A stretch of 64,000 nucleotides of DNA, from assembly GCF_000308295.2 (NCBI RefSeq), contig NZ_HG326653.1:303873-367872 (forward strand), in the 5' to 3' direction. Source of the DNA: Afipia birgiae 34632. Lineage in GTDB: Bacteria > Pseudomonadota > Alphaproteobacteria > Rhizobiales > Xanthobacteraceae. The position numbers were made by a program, and so were the translations under genes. Shown one piece after another: positions 50,792-58,974 of this stretch (position 1 is its first letter; each line of letters begins with the position of its first letter). The notes below the pieces were generated by a model. It made no database searches. It saw only the letters and a program-made list of their open reading frames with translations, and was not told the origin of the DNA.

Positions 50792-52281
50792 TCAGCGACA
50801 ATGAGACTTCGATGCCGCCGCCGGCCACCCCCCACACCACGATGCTGAATGGCCGCTGTCCGACAGAGTTGGCGCCGGGTGAGGCGGAAGCAAGCCGCGT
50901 CGATGATCGAGAATATGGCTAATCTTGGCCTCTGAACTGAGGAGGCGCGTACTGGCATCCGGATCTATTGGTACAATCGAAATTCCAGCCTGCCGTATAC
51001 GGGCATCCAATTCCGCGGCGGATAGAAGGCCGACGGCGATTTTCTGATGCATGATGAACCTGTCGACGACGAATGGCTGGCCGGCCTGCCGGCAAACCGT
51101 CGGAATGGTGCATACGGCCAAGCCGACGTTTTTCCTGATAGCGTCTGTCTCCTTCGCAACGATAGTCAAACTGCGCTGCGCGTTGTCCCGGTACGTCTGG
51201 CTCGTCAGGACCAGATAGGGTTCGAAGCGAGAAATCAGAAGCAAGCGCAAGATGACGACGGCCAGGATAGTAGTCTTCACCATACGTGACGTTGCCTGAC
51301 GGCAGCCGATGCCGCCCAACGCAAGTCCGAGACCGATGGCTATAGCCGTGACAAGCTCGAACTGCGAGTTCGTGTCGACTCCCTCGCCGGTTTGCTGGAG
51401 GAGGTGACTGAGTAAACCGCAAAGGCAGAAAAGCCCGCAAAATTGTGCCTGCCAACTGTTTCGCGCCTGCACGATCCAGATGATGACAATCACGCCGGCC
51501 GGAGCGATCCACTGCATATGTCCGATACGCTGGACGATACGGAAAAGCCGGATCTCTCGCGGCGACGATAATTGATACAGAAAATCGGGCCCGAATGCGA
51601 TCGTAGAGGCTACGAAGCCGACGGCAATCAGTGCGGTCGACGCCGCCATCGCTCTCATGGCCGTGCGCCGATCGTGAATCAGCAGCCAAACGATCGCGGT
51701 CGCAGGCGTCGCGAACAGATTATGCTTGAAGAAGCCTGCCAATACCATCAGGGCAAATGCCGGGATCACTGAGCGGCGATCGCGGTAGGCGACGATAAAG
51801 CAGACCATACCCGCCATCATGATACTGCCGGCGAAAATCTGCGGATCGTTCATGCCGGCGAAAATGTCGAAATGACGCGACATCACAGCGACGTACCACG
51901 CGACGGACAGTGTTACGGCTGCCGCTCCCCCGCCCATGATCCGGGTGGAAAGGCCGCAACCAGCTGCAGTTATAAGGATACCGAGCAGAGAAAGACATCG
52001 ACCGATAATTATGGCGTCAAGGCTCAAAACTCTCGTAAGCCAATGCGCCAGGATGAATGAAAGAGGAGGATAGTTATTCGCGATCAGCGCGTCAGACGGA
52101 GGATAGAGCGGCAACCCGGCGGCCAGTCTGTCGCCTGATAAGCATTCCAAGACTCGTTGACATCGATTTCGAGCGGCCATTGCGCACGCCACACGAGCCA
52201 ATTGAAGAAAATAACTGCTAGAGCGACGAGCAGAGCGATCAGAATGTTGGGCGAGCCAAGGCGGCTCCTAAGCGCGGTCAT
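50792..52281 (-). pseudogene. GT39-like membrane protein, frameshifted
   Basis: The start MTALRSRLGSPNILIALLVA and first loop (EIDVNESWNAYQA) are in one frame; at about 52131-52134 one base seems lost (GCGAC for GCGGAC) and the rest, DRLAAGLPLYPPSDALIANN then YPPLSFILAHWLTRVL, is in the next. About ten membrane helices follow. The acidic first loop and NNYPPL resemble lipid-linked sugar transferases of family 39; the sugar is unknown. The C-terminal 35 residues look like read-through of non-coding sequence. Could be a sequencing error. Confidence 0.75.
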
Positions 52282-52317
52282 ACAGCTTCTTTCCTAAGAT
52301 CCCGGGGTCGCTGTGGT

Positions 52318-52375
52318 AGTCGCGCGCAAAGTCTTCAGGGATGTTCATCATGGGTGAACATCCTCTCGCGCGACT
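52318..52375. repeat. Nested double hairpin
   Basis: Outer arms AGTCGCGCG (52318-52326) and CGCGCGACT (52367-52375) and inner arms GGATGTTCA (52339-52347) and TGAACATCC (52355-52363) are both perfect, with 7 bases in the inner loop. It lies 37 nt before the GT39-like gene start and beyond the end of the copy B exported-protein gene, both minus strand. There is no T-run. Confidence 0.7.
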
Positions 52376-52585
52376 AATGGCGTTTCGCCGTTGTCAGTTT
52401 TCAAACCGCTTCAAAAGCTGCAGGACAGCGCGAGCATGACGACAGGCGCCAAACCTAAGATCTTGGCTCTGAATAGACCGCCAAGTTCGCCCAACGCTCT
52501 GGCGCATATGCCTTCGAGAAACTGACGATGAATCAGGTTCGCACGCCCTTAGCGGGGCACGACTCCGAAACTCGTCAAGCTCAGA
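52376..52585. other. Remainder of the 300-base gap
   Basis: Apart from the nested hairpin at 52318-52375, the gap 52282-52585 shows no gene or clear signal. Confidence 0.4.
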
Positions 52586-53056
52586 TCAGGAAATGGGGGG
52601 ACGATAGAGGCGAACTGGAGCATTGTCCGCGACATTACGGTTGAGGGCGCCCACGCAAAGCGACGGCGGAACCGAAGGCTGCACAAATTCCGTAACCGTC
52701 GCCGGCAACGCCGTTACACAAGTCAGTCCGCAGCATTGACTGTCTGCAGACTTGTGCTGATCAGATGATGGCGCTTCTGTGAACACTGACGGCCCGCGTT
52801 CACCACGCGCTTGCTTTGAAAGCGGGCTCGAATATTTGTCGGCTTCAAAGTCAACATCGGCGTGTTGTACAGTACGAGCATCTTGACCGTGGACATGCGC
52901 AATGCCCGCAGCGCGGTTCTCGTCGGCAAGACATTGCGCTTTCCGCGCTTCGCTGAACGCGAAGGAAAGACCCGGCACCAACACGCAAAATTGATAGATC
53001 ACCGCGAGTAGCAGTCCTGCCCTCAGTCGCATTGATCTGTCGACATGCGTCAACAT
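52586..53056 (-). CDS. Small exported Cys/His-rich protein, QCCG family copy B
   Basis: 156 residues: export segment RLRAGLLLAVIYQFCVLVPG, CLADENRAAGIAHVHGQD, a long polar middle, then SQCCGLTCVTALPATV and the C-terminus VRLYRPPIS. It is the most diverged of the three paralogues. It is divergent from the exported Cys-rich protein and multicopper-oxidase genes at 53391-55283, so again beside copper genes. Confidence 0.75.
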   Translation of the reverse strand: MLTHVDRSMRLRAGLLLAVIYQFCVLVPGLSFAFSEARKAQCLADENRAAGIAHVHGQDARTVQHADVDFEADKYSSPLSKQARGERGPSVFTEAPSSDQHKSADSQCCGLTCVTALPATVTEFVQPSVPPSLCVGALNRNVADNAPVRLYRPPIS

Positions 53057-53390
53057 GAATGTGGCTTATCTCGAGAATTGGATGCTGAGTACTATGCATA
53101 ACACTTACGTCAGATCGTCGTTTGCGCCAAGGCCTGTCATATCTCAACCCAGTATTTCCTTCGACTGTTGCGACACGATCTGCCTGAACGCGATGCGTTG
53201 TCAGCTTGCGGGTCTCCCCCTCCAGAGCTTCCGGCTTGCGCACCGCGACGCGCCGCAAGCCGACCCGCAACGATCCCGCCGGGAAAACTGATTGCAAGCG
53301 GACGGGAGAGCTGCCGACTCCCACGCTCAAGGACGATCTGCCGCACCTCTTGGACTGGCAACAGTATGGGCATGTTGTTATCTCGCAACA
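53057..53390. other. Divergent promoter region
   Basis: About 330 bases between the divergently read genes at 52586-53056 and 53391. It should contain both promoters; a metal-regulator operator was looked for by eye and not found. Confidence 0.4.
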
Positions 53391-53738
53391 ATGACGCTGA
53401 AGACGATCCGGCCATTTCTAGCGCTGATCTTGACGTTCGCTCTGCTGCTCGGGCACATGACACATGGTGCCCAGGCAATTGCGATGGACGCCCGAATGAC
53501 CTTCACCGCGACTGAAGCGAGCGTGTCAGCGGAATGTGACGGCTGCGCCGATGGCGACAGCAGAATGACCGAATGTGCATGCGCCATACCGTGCAGCAGC
53601 ATGGTCGCGATTCCGGCGGCGGAGTTTATCCTTCCTGCTTTTCCTCTCATCACTTTTGATCAGGTCGCGACCCCTTCGGGTACTGAATGGATCGCCCCGC
53701 CGATCGCATCCCCTCCAAAGTTTGTTATCCGGACCTAA
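53391..53738 (+). CDS. Exported Cys-rich hypothetical protein before multicopper oxidase
   Basis: 115 residues from MTLKTIRPFLALILTFALLL; the upstream in-frame extension lacks sense as a signal peptide. Mature part: ECDGCADGDSRMTECACAIP then CSSMV, six Cys within 27 residues, and a Pro-rich end (PPIASPPKFVIRT). It resembles in layout the protein at 19846-20202. Copper handling is inferred from the multicopper oxidase 108 nt downstream. Confidence 0.68.
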   Translation: MTLKTIRPFLALILTFALLLGHMTHGAQAIAMDARMTFTATEASVSAECDGCADGDSRMTECACAIPCSSMVAIPAAEFILPAFPLITFDQVATPSGTEWIAPPIASPPKFVIRT

Positions 53739-53846
53739 GGCGCGTCGCGTTCCGCGATAGCGCCTCGTGTGCGCGGTATCGGTATGTCTCTTCTGACACA
53801 CGGGTAGCGCTTCCAGCCCTCCGCAGCAGCCCAAGGATGACGATCA

Positions 53847-55283
53847 ATGACACCAATTCACTCTTCGATGCTCGACCGACGAGCAATTCTCCTCGCCGGC
53901 GCAAGTCTTGCCACAACAGCATCCTTGCTTCGTGCCGCACCCGCTCCAGAATCGCCGATCAAGCAATTCAGACTGATTGCCGCTCCCAGCCGTCAGTCTA
54001 TTTTTGGCGCTTCCGGTCCCGACACAGATGTCTGGTCATATGGAAGCAATGTTCCAGGCCCGGAACTTCGGGTCCGTCAGGGTGACCGCATCCAGGTGCT
54101 GGTCGAGAACCGATTGCCCGAGGAAACGACCGTACATTGGCACGGGCTGCGCGTACCCAATGCCATGGACGGTGTCGCGCACATCACCCAGAAGCCGATC
54201 GGCCCCGGCGAGACCTTCACGTATGAGTTCGACTGCCTTGATGCGGGTACGTTCTGGTATCACCCGCATCATCACAGCTCCGCACAGGTCGCGCGCGGTC
54301 TCTATGGAGCACTGATCGTCGACGAGCGGAATCCGATCGCCGTCGATCGTGACATCACATGGGTGCTCAGCGACTGGCGCCTGCAGAAAGATGCATCGAT
54401 CAAGAACGATTTCAATAACCTGCACGACGTCGGCCACAACGGCCGCATCGGAAACACCGTCACCGTGAACGGCCGCATTCCCGGCAACTTCGACGTCCGC
54501 GCCGGCGAACGCATCCGTCTGCGCCTGATCAACGCTGCCAATGCACGCATCTTCGGTCTTGAGTTCGAGGGGCACACACCACAGGTGATTGCCCTTGATG
54601 GCCATCCGGTCGAACCGCACGCTCCTGCCAACAATCGCATCGTCCTTGGTCCCGCCATGCGAGCAGACATCTTGCTCGATCTGCGTGGACAGCCGGGCAA
54701 GCGCTACCGTGTAGTCGATACCTTTTATCGCCGCCGTGAATACAAACTCCTGGACCTTGCGTATGACGATGCGGCCCAACTGCGGGATCTCGCAGACGCA
54801 AAGCCGATCCGCCTCCCCGCCAATCCGCTGTCGGAACCCGATCTGGAGAATGCCGAGCGGCACGACATCACGCTCGGCGGAGGGATGATGGGCGGCATGA
54901 TTTCAGCGATAATGGACGGTCAGCGCGCCAACATGCGAACGCTCATGCACAACGGCCTCTTATGGTCGATCAATGACGTTGCCGCCAAAGGGCACACCCT
55001 TGATCCATTCCTCACACTGAAACGAAACCAATCCTGTCGCCTGACCCTCATCAACGACACGGCTTGGCACCATCCGATGCATTTGCATGGTCACGTCTTT
55101 CGGGTGATAGCGCGTAACGGTCAGCCGACACGCCACAGCGAATGGCAGGACACGGCGATGATGGACCCGCGCGAGCGCGTCGAAATTGCGTTCGTTGCGG
55201 ACAATCCAGGCGACTGGATGTTCCATTGCCATATCCTGGAGCATCAGTCCGGCGGCATGTTCGGGCTGATACGCGTCATATGA
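53847..55283 (+). CDS. Periplasmic multicopper oxidase with Tat signal
   Basis: 478 residues. Twin-arginine signal MLDRRAILLAGASLATTAS, then three cupredoxin domains. Copper ligands: TTVHWHGLRVPNAMDG, FWYHPHHHSSAQVARGLYG, HPMHLHGHVF and FHCHILEHQSGGM (axial Met present). A Met-containing segment GGGMMGGMISAIMD is at about 345-358. Likely cuprous oxidase/laccase-like (CueO/CopA type) detoxifying Cu(I) in the periplasm. Confidence 0.93.
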   Translation: MTPIHSSMLDRRAILLAGASLATTASLLRAAPAPESPIKQFRLIAAPSRQSIFGASGPDTDVWSYGSNVPGPELRVRQGDRIQVLVENRLPEETTVHWHGLRVPNAMDGVAHITQKPIGPGETFTYEFDCLDAGTFWYHPHHHSSAQVARGLYGALIVDERNPIAVDRDITWVLSDWRLQKDASIKNDFNNLHDVGHNGRIGNTVTVNGRIPGNFDVRAGERIRLRLINAANARIFGLEFEGHTPQVIALDGHPVEPHAPANNRIVLGPAMRADILLDLRGQPGKRYRVVDTFYRRREYKLLDLAYDDAAQLRDLADAKPIRLPANPLSEPDLENAERHDITLGGGMMGGMISAIMDGQRANMRTLMHNGLLWSINDVAAKGHTLDPFLTLKRNQSCRLTLINDTAWHHPMHLHGHVFRVIARNGQPTRHSEWQDTAMMDPRERVEIAFVADNPGDWMFHCHILEHQSGGMFGLIRVI

Positions 55284-55481
55284 AGGCGGCGCGCGCTGGT
55301 AGCGCCCACATGCATCCGGCATGATCGGCTGAGCGTCGCCACTCAAAATTGCGACCAAACGAGAACCTGTCGTTCGCCGGGGCTTTCACCCAGACACCGG
55401 CGCCAGACGCCGAAGAACACGTCAAACCGCCAAGCCAAGTGCATACAAGGCCCTCTTGAGATACGCCTGCAAGGTTTCGCT

Positions 55482-56144
55482 TCACCGAATTTCCGCTTCA
55501 ACTCCGATCGGCAACATCATGAGAAGGCTTCCACCCGTTCGCGACAAATCTGGGTGCCAGGAGATACTCGCGCGACGAACCTCCTTGAAACCAGCATGAA
55601 AATAGAATGCGACAGCTTCCGTGTTGTCCGCCCAAACATGCACCGTCACAGACGGAAACAACTGCCTTGTGCCGTCTTCGATGACCGCAGCCAGCAAAGC
55701 CGCGCCTACGCCCAGCCTGCGGTAACCAGGCAGAACAGCGATGCTGTTTAGTAGATAGCTAGTGGGTTCGTTGAGCTCCACGCGTGGCCGCAGCAATTCC
55801 TCACGCTCAGTCAATACCAAACCCGCGATCTCAGATTCAATCAGCCGGGCGGGAAACGCGTTTGCCATGCCAACGATTCGATCGCCTGACTCCGCAATTA
55901 TGCAATTCTCATGCGAGAGTATTCCCGTCGTCGCAGCAGCCATCTCGCGATAAACTGGCATTGCTTCTGCTGTAGGGTCGATCCCGCGCAGGATGAACGC
56001 AAGTGTATCGCCATCCGCGAGATAGGCCAATTTCGCAATCATACCACTGTCTTCGCGCGTCGCAGGTCTGATCGCAATGTGTCTGCGGCCGGTGGCTTTG
56101 TTCGCAAATGCTGGAGGCCTGCCACCCCTGCCCGAGCTGGTCAT
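55482..56144 (-). CDS. GNAT-family acetyltransferase
   Basis: 220 residues from the ATG that overlaps the FkbM stop (ATGA); four further codons upstream are not needed. Acetyl-CoA motif PGYRRLGVGAALLAAVI and the later NTEAVAFYFHAGFKEVRRA are typical GNAT. Substrate unknown. Coupled to the methyltransferase gene, so perhaps both modify one product. Confidence 0.87.
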   Translation of the reverse strand: MTSSGRGGRPPAFANKATGRRHIAIRPATREDSGMIAKLAYLADGDTLAFILRGIDPTAEAMPVYREMAAATTGILSHENCIIAESGDRIVGMANAFPARLIESEIAGLVLTEREELLRPRVELNEPTSYLLNSIAVLPGYRRLGVGAALLAAVIEDGTRQLFPSVTVHVWADNTEAVAFYFHAGFKEVRRASISWHPDLSRTGGSLLMMLPIGVEAEIR

Positions 56145-57142
56145 CGGTAAGCCCACGTCGCTGAGAGCAGTCTATCTTCCCACAGAGGGCTTGACGTCGC
56201 GAAGACATTGTAACCCACCCAGGCGTGCCGCTTGATCCGATCAAGATCGGATGGTTCGGTCACCGCAAAAAAGAGGCCTTTCGCTGGGTCGAAGGCAAAT
56301 GTCTTGAGGCCGGTACTTTGAATAAGGTGACGAGTGACGCTGTGTGTCCGGTCGGCTCCGTGATCTTCGCAAACAACAACGCTGTCGCCAGCCAACATCT
56401 GGCGAGCCCCTCCCAGCGACTCTATCTCCTGCCCTTCCACGTCCAACTTGATCAGACATGGTAAGGAAGTGTCGATGAGCCCTTCATCTGCCAATCCGTC
56501 TACCGAAATCATCCTGACCGCATCGCGTTCTTCAGATTCGATAGGTATTGCTGCGAAGGCTTCATGCTTTTGACCCACGATCCTCGCGTAACCAATCGAT
56601 TGTTCACCGATGGCGGCGTTAAGACATCGAAAGCGGCCATCGTTCAGCCTGGCATTGGCTTCGAGCCGCACTGCGTTCGCCGGAGCAGCCTCGATCGCCA
56701 GCGCTGATTGCTTGCCGAACGGCTCGCTGGTCGCAAGCACTGACCAGTATCCGAAATTCGCGCCACAATCGATTAAAGTGTATTTAAGCCCGGCTGCGCT
56801 CCGGAGCAGGGCTTCCATTTCCTCCTCATAGTCGTAACGACGATTGAGGATCCTGCTCCAGTATGGGTCGGCAAGCGGAATCGCGAAGGCCGCATCGGAA
56901 TTCAACTTCACCACAATATCGCGGTTCGTCGCCAAGATGGAAACCATCTTGCATCCAAGTCCATAGCCGCGGTGACCAAACGGCCTGGTCAGCACGGACC
57001 CGGCCCGGAGCGCGCCGACCGCTATCGTGTCGAGCGGACTGGCGCCGGTCAGAATCCCGGTTTCGCGGTCGTATATGATCGTCGGTGTGTCCGCCGCAGC
57101 GGCAATTCGGCTCAAGCGAGGCCTCCCTTCAGGTCGGAACAT
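56141..57142 (-). CDS. FkbM-family methyltransferase
   Basis: 333 residues. SAM-binding motif YTLIDCGANFGYWSVLA (about 116-132), IKLDVEGQEIESLGGARQML (about 229-248) as in the FkbM domain. The N-terminal 110 residues are poorly conserved. O-methylation of a sugar or lipid moiety is usual in the family; the target is not known. Confidence 0.87.
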   Translation of the reverse strand: MFRPEGRPRLSRIAAAADTPTIIYDRETGILTGASPLDTIAVGALRAGSVLTRPFGHRGYGLGCKMVSILATNRDIVVKLNSDAAFAIPLADPYWSRILNRRYDYEEEMEALLRSAAGLKYTLIDCGANFGYWSVLATSEPFGKQSALAIEAAPANAVRLEANARLNDGRFRCLNAAIGEQSIGYARIVGQKHEAFAAIPIESEERDAVRMISVDGLADEGLIDTSLPCLIKLDVEGQEIESLGGARQMLAGDSVVVCEDHGADRTHSVTRHLIQSTGLKTFAFDPAKGLFFAVTEPSDLDRIKRHAWVGYNVFATSSPLWEDRLLSATWAYR

Positions 57143-57205
57143 GCAATCCTATCGAACGGCCCGGTGATACGATGGTTCGAAGACCTTCGCGCGGACCGCC
57201 GCTCC

Positions 57206-57409
57206 TTACTTGCTGTTCTGCATCTTGGTAATCGTGATACCGGCGGCTGCCATTTCCGCTTCAAACCAACCCGTGTCGCCAACCTGGAATTGCTTGGGCA
57301 TCGACGCATTCTCGTCGACCCTCTTCACCTCGCCCGTCAACATCGCGCTCTGCACGGCAGTGAACGTCGTAAAGTGAGGGACCCCGGTTACGATACTCCG
57401 TGCCTTCAT
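57206..57409 (-). CDS. CusF-like protein with internal deletion
   Basis: 67 residues from MKARSIVTGV (GAAAGGA site upstream). The start AVQSAMLTGEVKRVDENA is like CusF, and the end FQVGDTGWFEAEMAAAGITI matches VKVGDKVKFDADRVNGQLTV of the intact CusF at 24242-24541. The middle, about 30 residues with the KHGPI His and the Met pair, is missing. So the Cu(I) site is gone. A signal peptide is also weak (VPHFTTFTAV). It lies 41 nt after the start-side of the cassette's cupredoxin gene end, in the second cassette copy. Probably non-functional, or a different role. Confidence 0.7.
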   Translation of the reverse strand: MKARSIVTGVPHFTTFTAVQSAMLTGEVKRVDENASMPKQFQVGDTGWFEAEMAAAGITITKMQNSK

Positions 57410-57449
57410 GGTAGTTCCTTTCAATTTTCTATGGACTGTTCGTGGCGAG

Positions 57450-58097
57450 TTACTTCACGACGACGATACCGACCATGCCAGCTTCACGATGTCCGGGGAC
57501 CAAGCAGGCGAATTCGAACTCGCCTGGTTTGCTGAACTTCCAGACGATCTCGCTCGACTTCTTTGGAGCAAGTTGCCTGGCGTTTGGATCGTTGCGCTCC
57601 ATGTCCGGGTTCTTCATCGCCTCACCATGTTTGAGACGATCTGCCGCGCAACCGAGGGCGAACTCATGATCCAGTTCGCCGTTGTTGCGCAACATGAACT
57701 TGATTTGCTCGCCCGCCCTCACGTCGACTTTCGCCGGCATGAACATCATCCTTCCGTCTATCTCGCCCATGGTCACTTTGACAATGCGTGCCGCCCGCTT
57801 TGCATCGCCTGGTTCACTGGCTGAGAATGAATCGTGATGGGAGTGGCCCGAAGTCCCTTCGACAGCCCGAGCCGACCCCATCAGGGGCGCGACCGTCGAG
57901 CGGCAACCTACGTGGGCTACCGTCGCACTTGGAGCCGCCGGATCCTGCTCGTTCAAGGCGATAGGGACCGCGCATCCCGACGCCAGGCCGCCCAGAGCAG
58001 ACAGAGCTGCCGCTGCGACGCTGATGCTCTGATAATGATAGACTTTGCGCACCACCGAATGAACGGCGGGGAGCTTCGCCCCACACTGCGCGAACAT
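57450..58097 (-). CDS. Cupredoxin-domain exported protein (copy 2)
   Basis: 215 residues, AGGAAA site about 9 nt before the ATG. Hydrophobic segment about 24-45 with a Cys (LASGCAVPI) then GHSHHDSFSASEPGDAKRAA. Type-1 copper ligands: His of ELDHEF and FACLVPGHREAGMVGIVVV (Cys, His, Met). Close paralogue of 24603-25181, including the MKNPDMERNDPNARQLAPKK insertion. Same gene order around it. Confidence 0.88.
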   Translation of the reverse strand: MFAQCGAKLPAVHSVVRKVYHYQSISVAAAALSALGGLASGCAVPIALNEQDPAAPSATVAHVGCRSTVAPLMGSARAVEGTSGHSHHDSFSASEPGDAKRAARIVKVTMGEIDGRMMFMPAKVDVRAGEQIKFMLRNNGELDHEFALGCAADRLKHGEAMKNPDMERNDPNARQLAPKKSSEIVWKFSKPGEFEFACLVPGHREAGMVGIVVVK

Positions 58098-58171
58098 GAC
58101 AGGTTTCCTGAACCGTAATGAATAAAGGTGTGCAAAGCCCTCAACGGGTTCAGCACCAGTTCATCGCCAGT

Positions 58172-58660
58172 TCAGGAAATGGGAGGACGATATTGCCGGG
58201 GGGGGTCATTGTCGGCGAGATGCCAATAGATCTCAGATGCAAAACGCGACGTCGGCTGAGAAGGCCTAACGACTTCGACCAAAGCTGCGGGCAATGCATT
58301 GACGCAAATCATACCGCAGCATTGCATCCCAGAAGACTGGTGGTGGTCATCCGTGGGGACTGACGTTTCGCCAGCGATCGATATCGGATCGTCAGTAGTG
58401 TCCGACATGCCGACATGGCTGTATACTGCGGGATGTGCGTGGGCACGGCTATCCCTTTGAACATCCTGCAAAATGCGCGCACCCGATTGATGGACGTGCA
58501 TGATGCTGGTTTGGTGGCTTCCGTTCGTAGGGCACAGCGCTGTACGGGGCCCATCGCTCAATGCAAACGAGAAGCTCGGCGCCACTACGCAAAGCAAATA
58601 GACCAGGGCAAGAAGCCATCCAGCCCTCAATCGCTTAGCTTTGGTGAGATGCACGAACAT
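58172..58660 (-). CDS. Small exported Cys/His-rich protein, QCCG family copy C
   Basis: 162 residues from MFVHLTKAKRLRAGWLLALV, the position matching copy A; the frame extends 56 codons upstream without support. Middle part is His-rich (IMHVHQSG, HAHPAVYSHVG); then GMQCCGMICVNALPAALV and PPRQYRPPIS. Most similar to copy A. Placed upstream of the second cupredoxin gene on the same strand. Confidence 0.76.
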   Translation of the reverse strand: MFVHLTKAKRLRAGWLLALVYLLCVVAPSFSFALSDGPRTALCPTNGSHQTSIMHVHQSGARILQDVQRDSRAHAHPAVYSHVGMSDTTDDPISIAGETSVPTDDHHQSSGMQCCGMICVNALPAALVEVVRPSQPTSRFASEIYWHLADNDPPRQYRPPIS

Positions 58661-58974
58661 TCCCGGATGCCGGATTTGCAACAAATTTATATTGGGTCTG
58701 AGTCCCAGAGCATAGACGCGAACCAAACGGCTGCCAAGCGCTCCCGGATTAGCCATCAGTGACCGGCTGGTCCCCACGAACGCCATGAGTTCCAGCAGCC
58801 TGGCGTTATGAATCATGCGTTGGCGCACATTCGGGCGAGGTTTCGCGAGCTCGTTTGCCTAGCGATGCCATAGTAAAACCCCCGGCAGGGCATTGCCGGG
58901 GGTTCTGGAGGTTTTAGACTTCATTAGGATTCGACTTGAATCTCCCTTTGAATCTCCTTTCAGTAGCGTTGCAC
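58661..58974. other. Intergenic region with porin terminator
   Basis: About 310 bases; contains the hairpin at 58875-58904 and perhaps the promoter for the copy C gene. No gene seen. Confidence 0.4.
58875..58904 (-). terminator. Rho-independent terminator of the porin gene
   Basis: AACCCCCGGCA pairs perfectly with TGCCGGGGGTT around a 6-base loop; on the minus strand it continues TTTT. It lies 70 nt after the porin stop. Confidence 0.85.
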
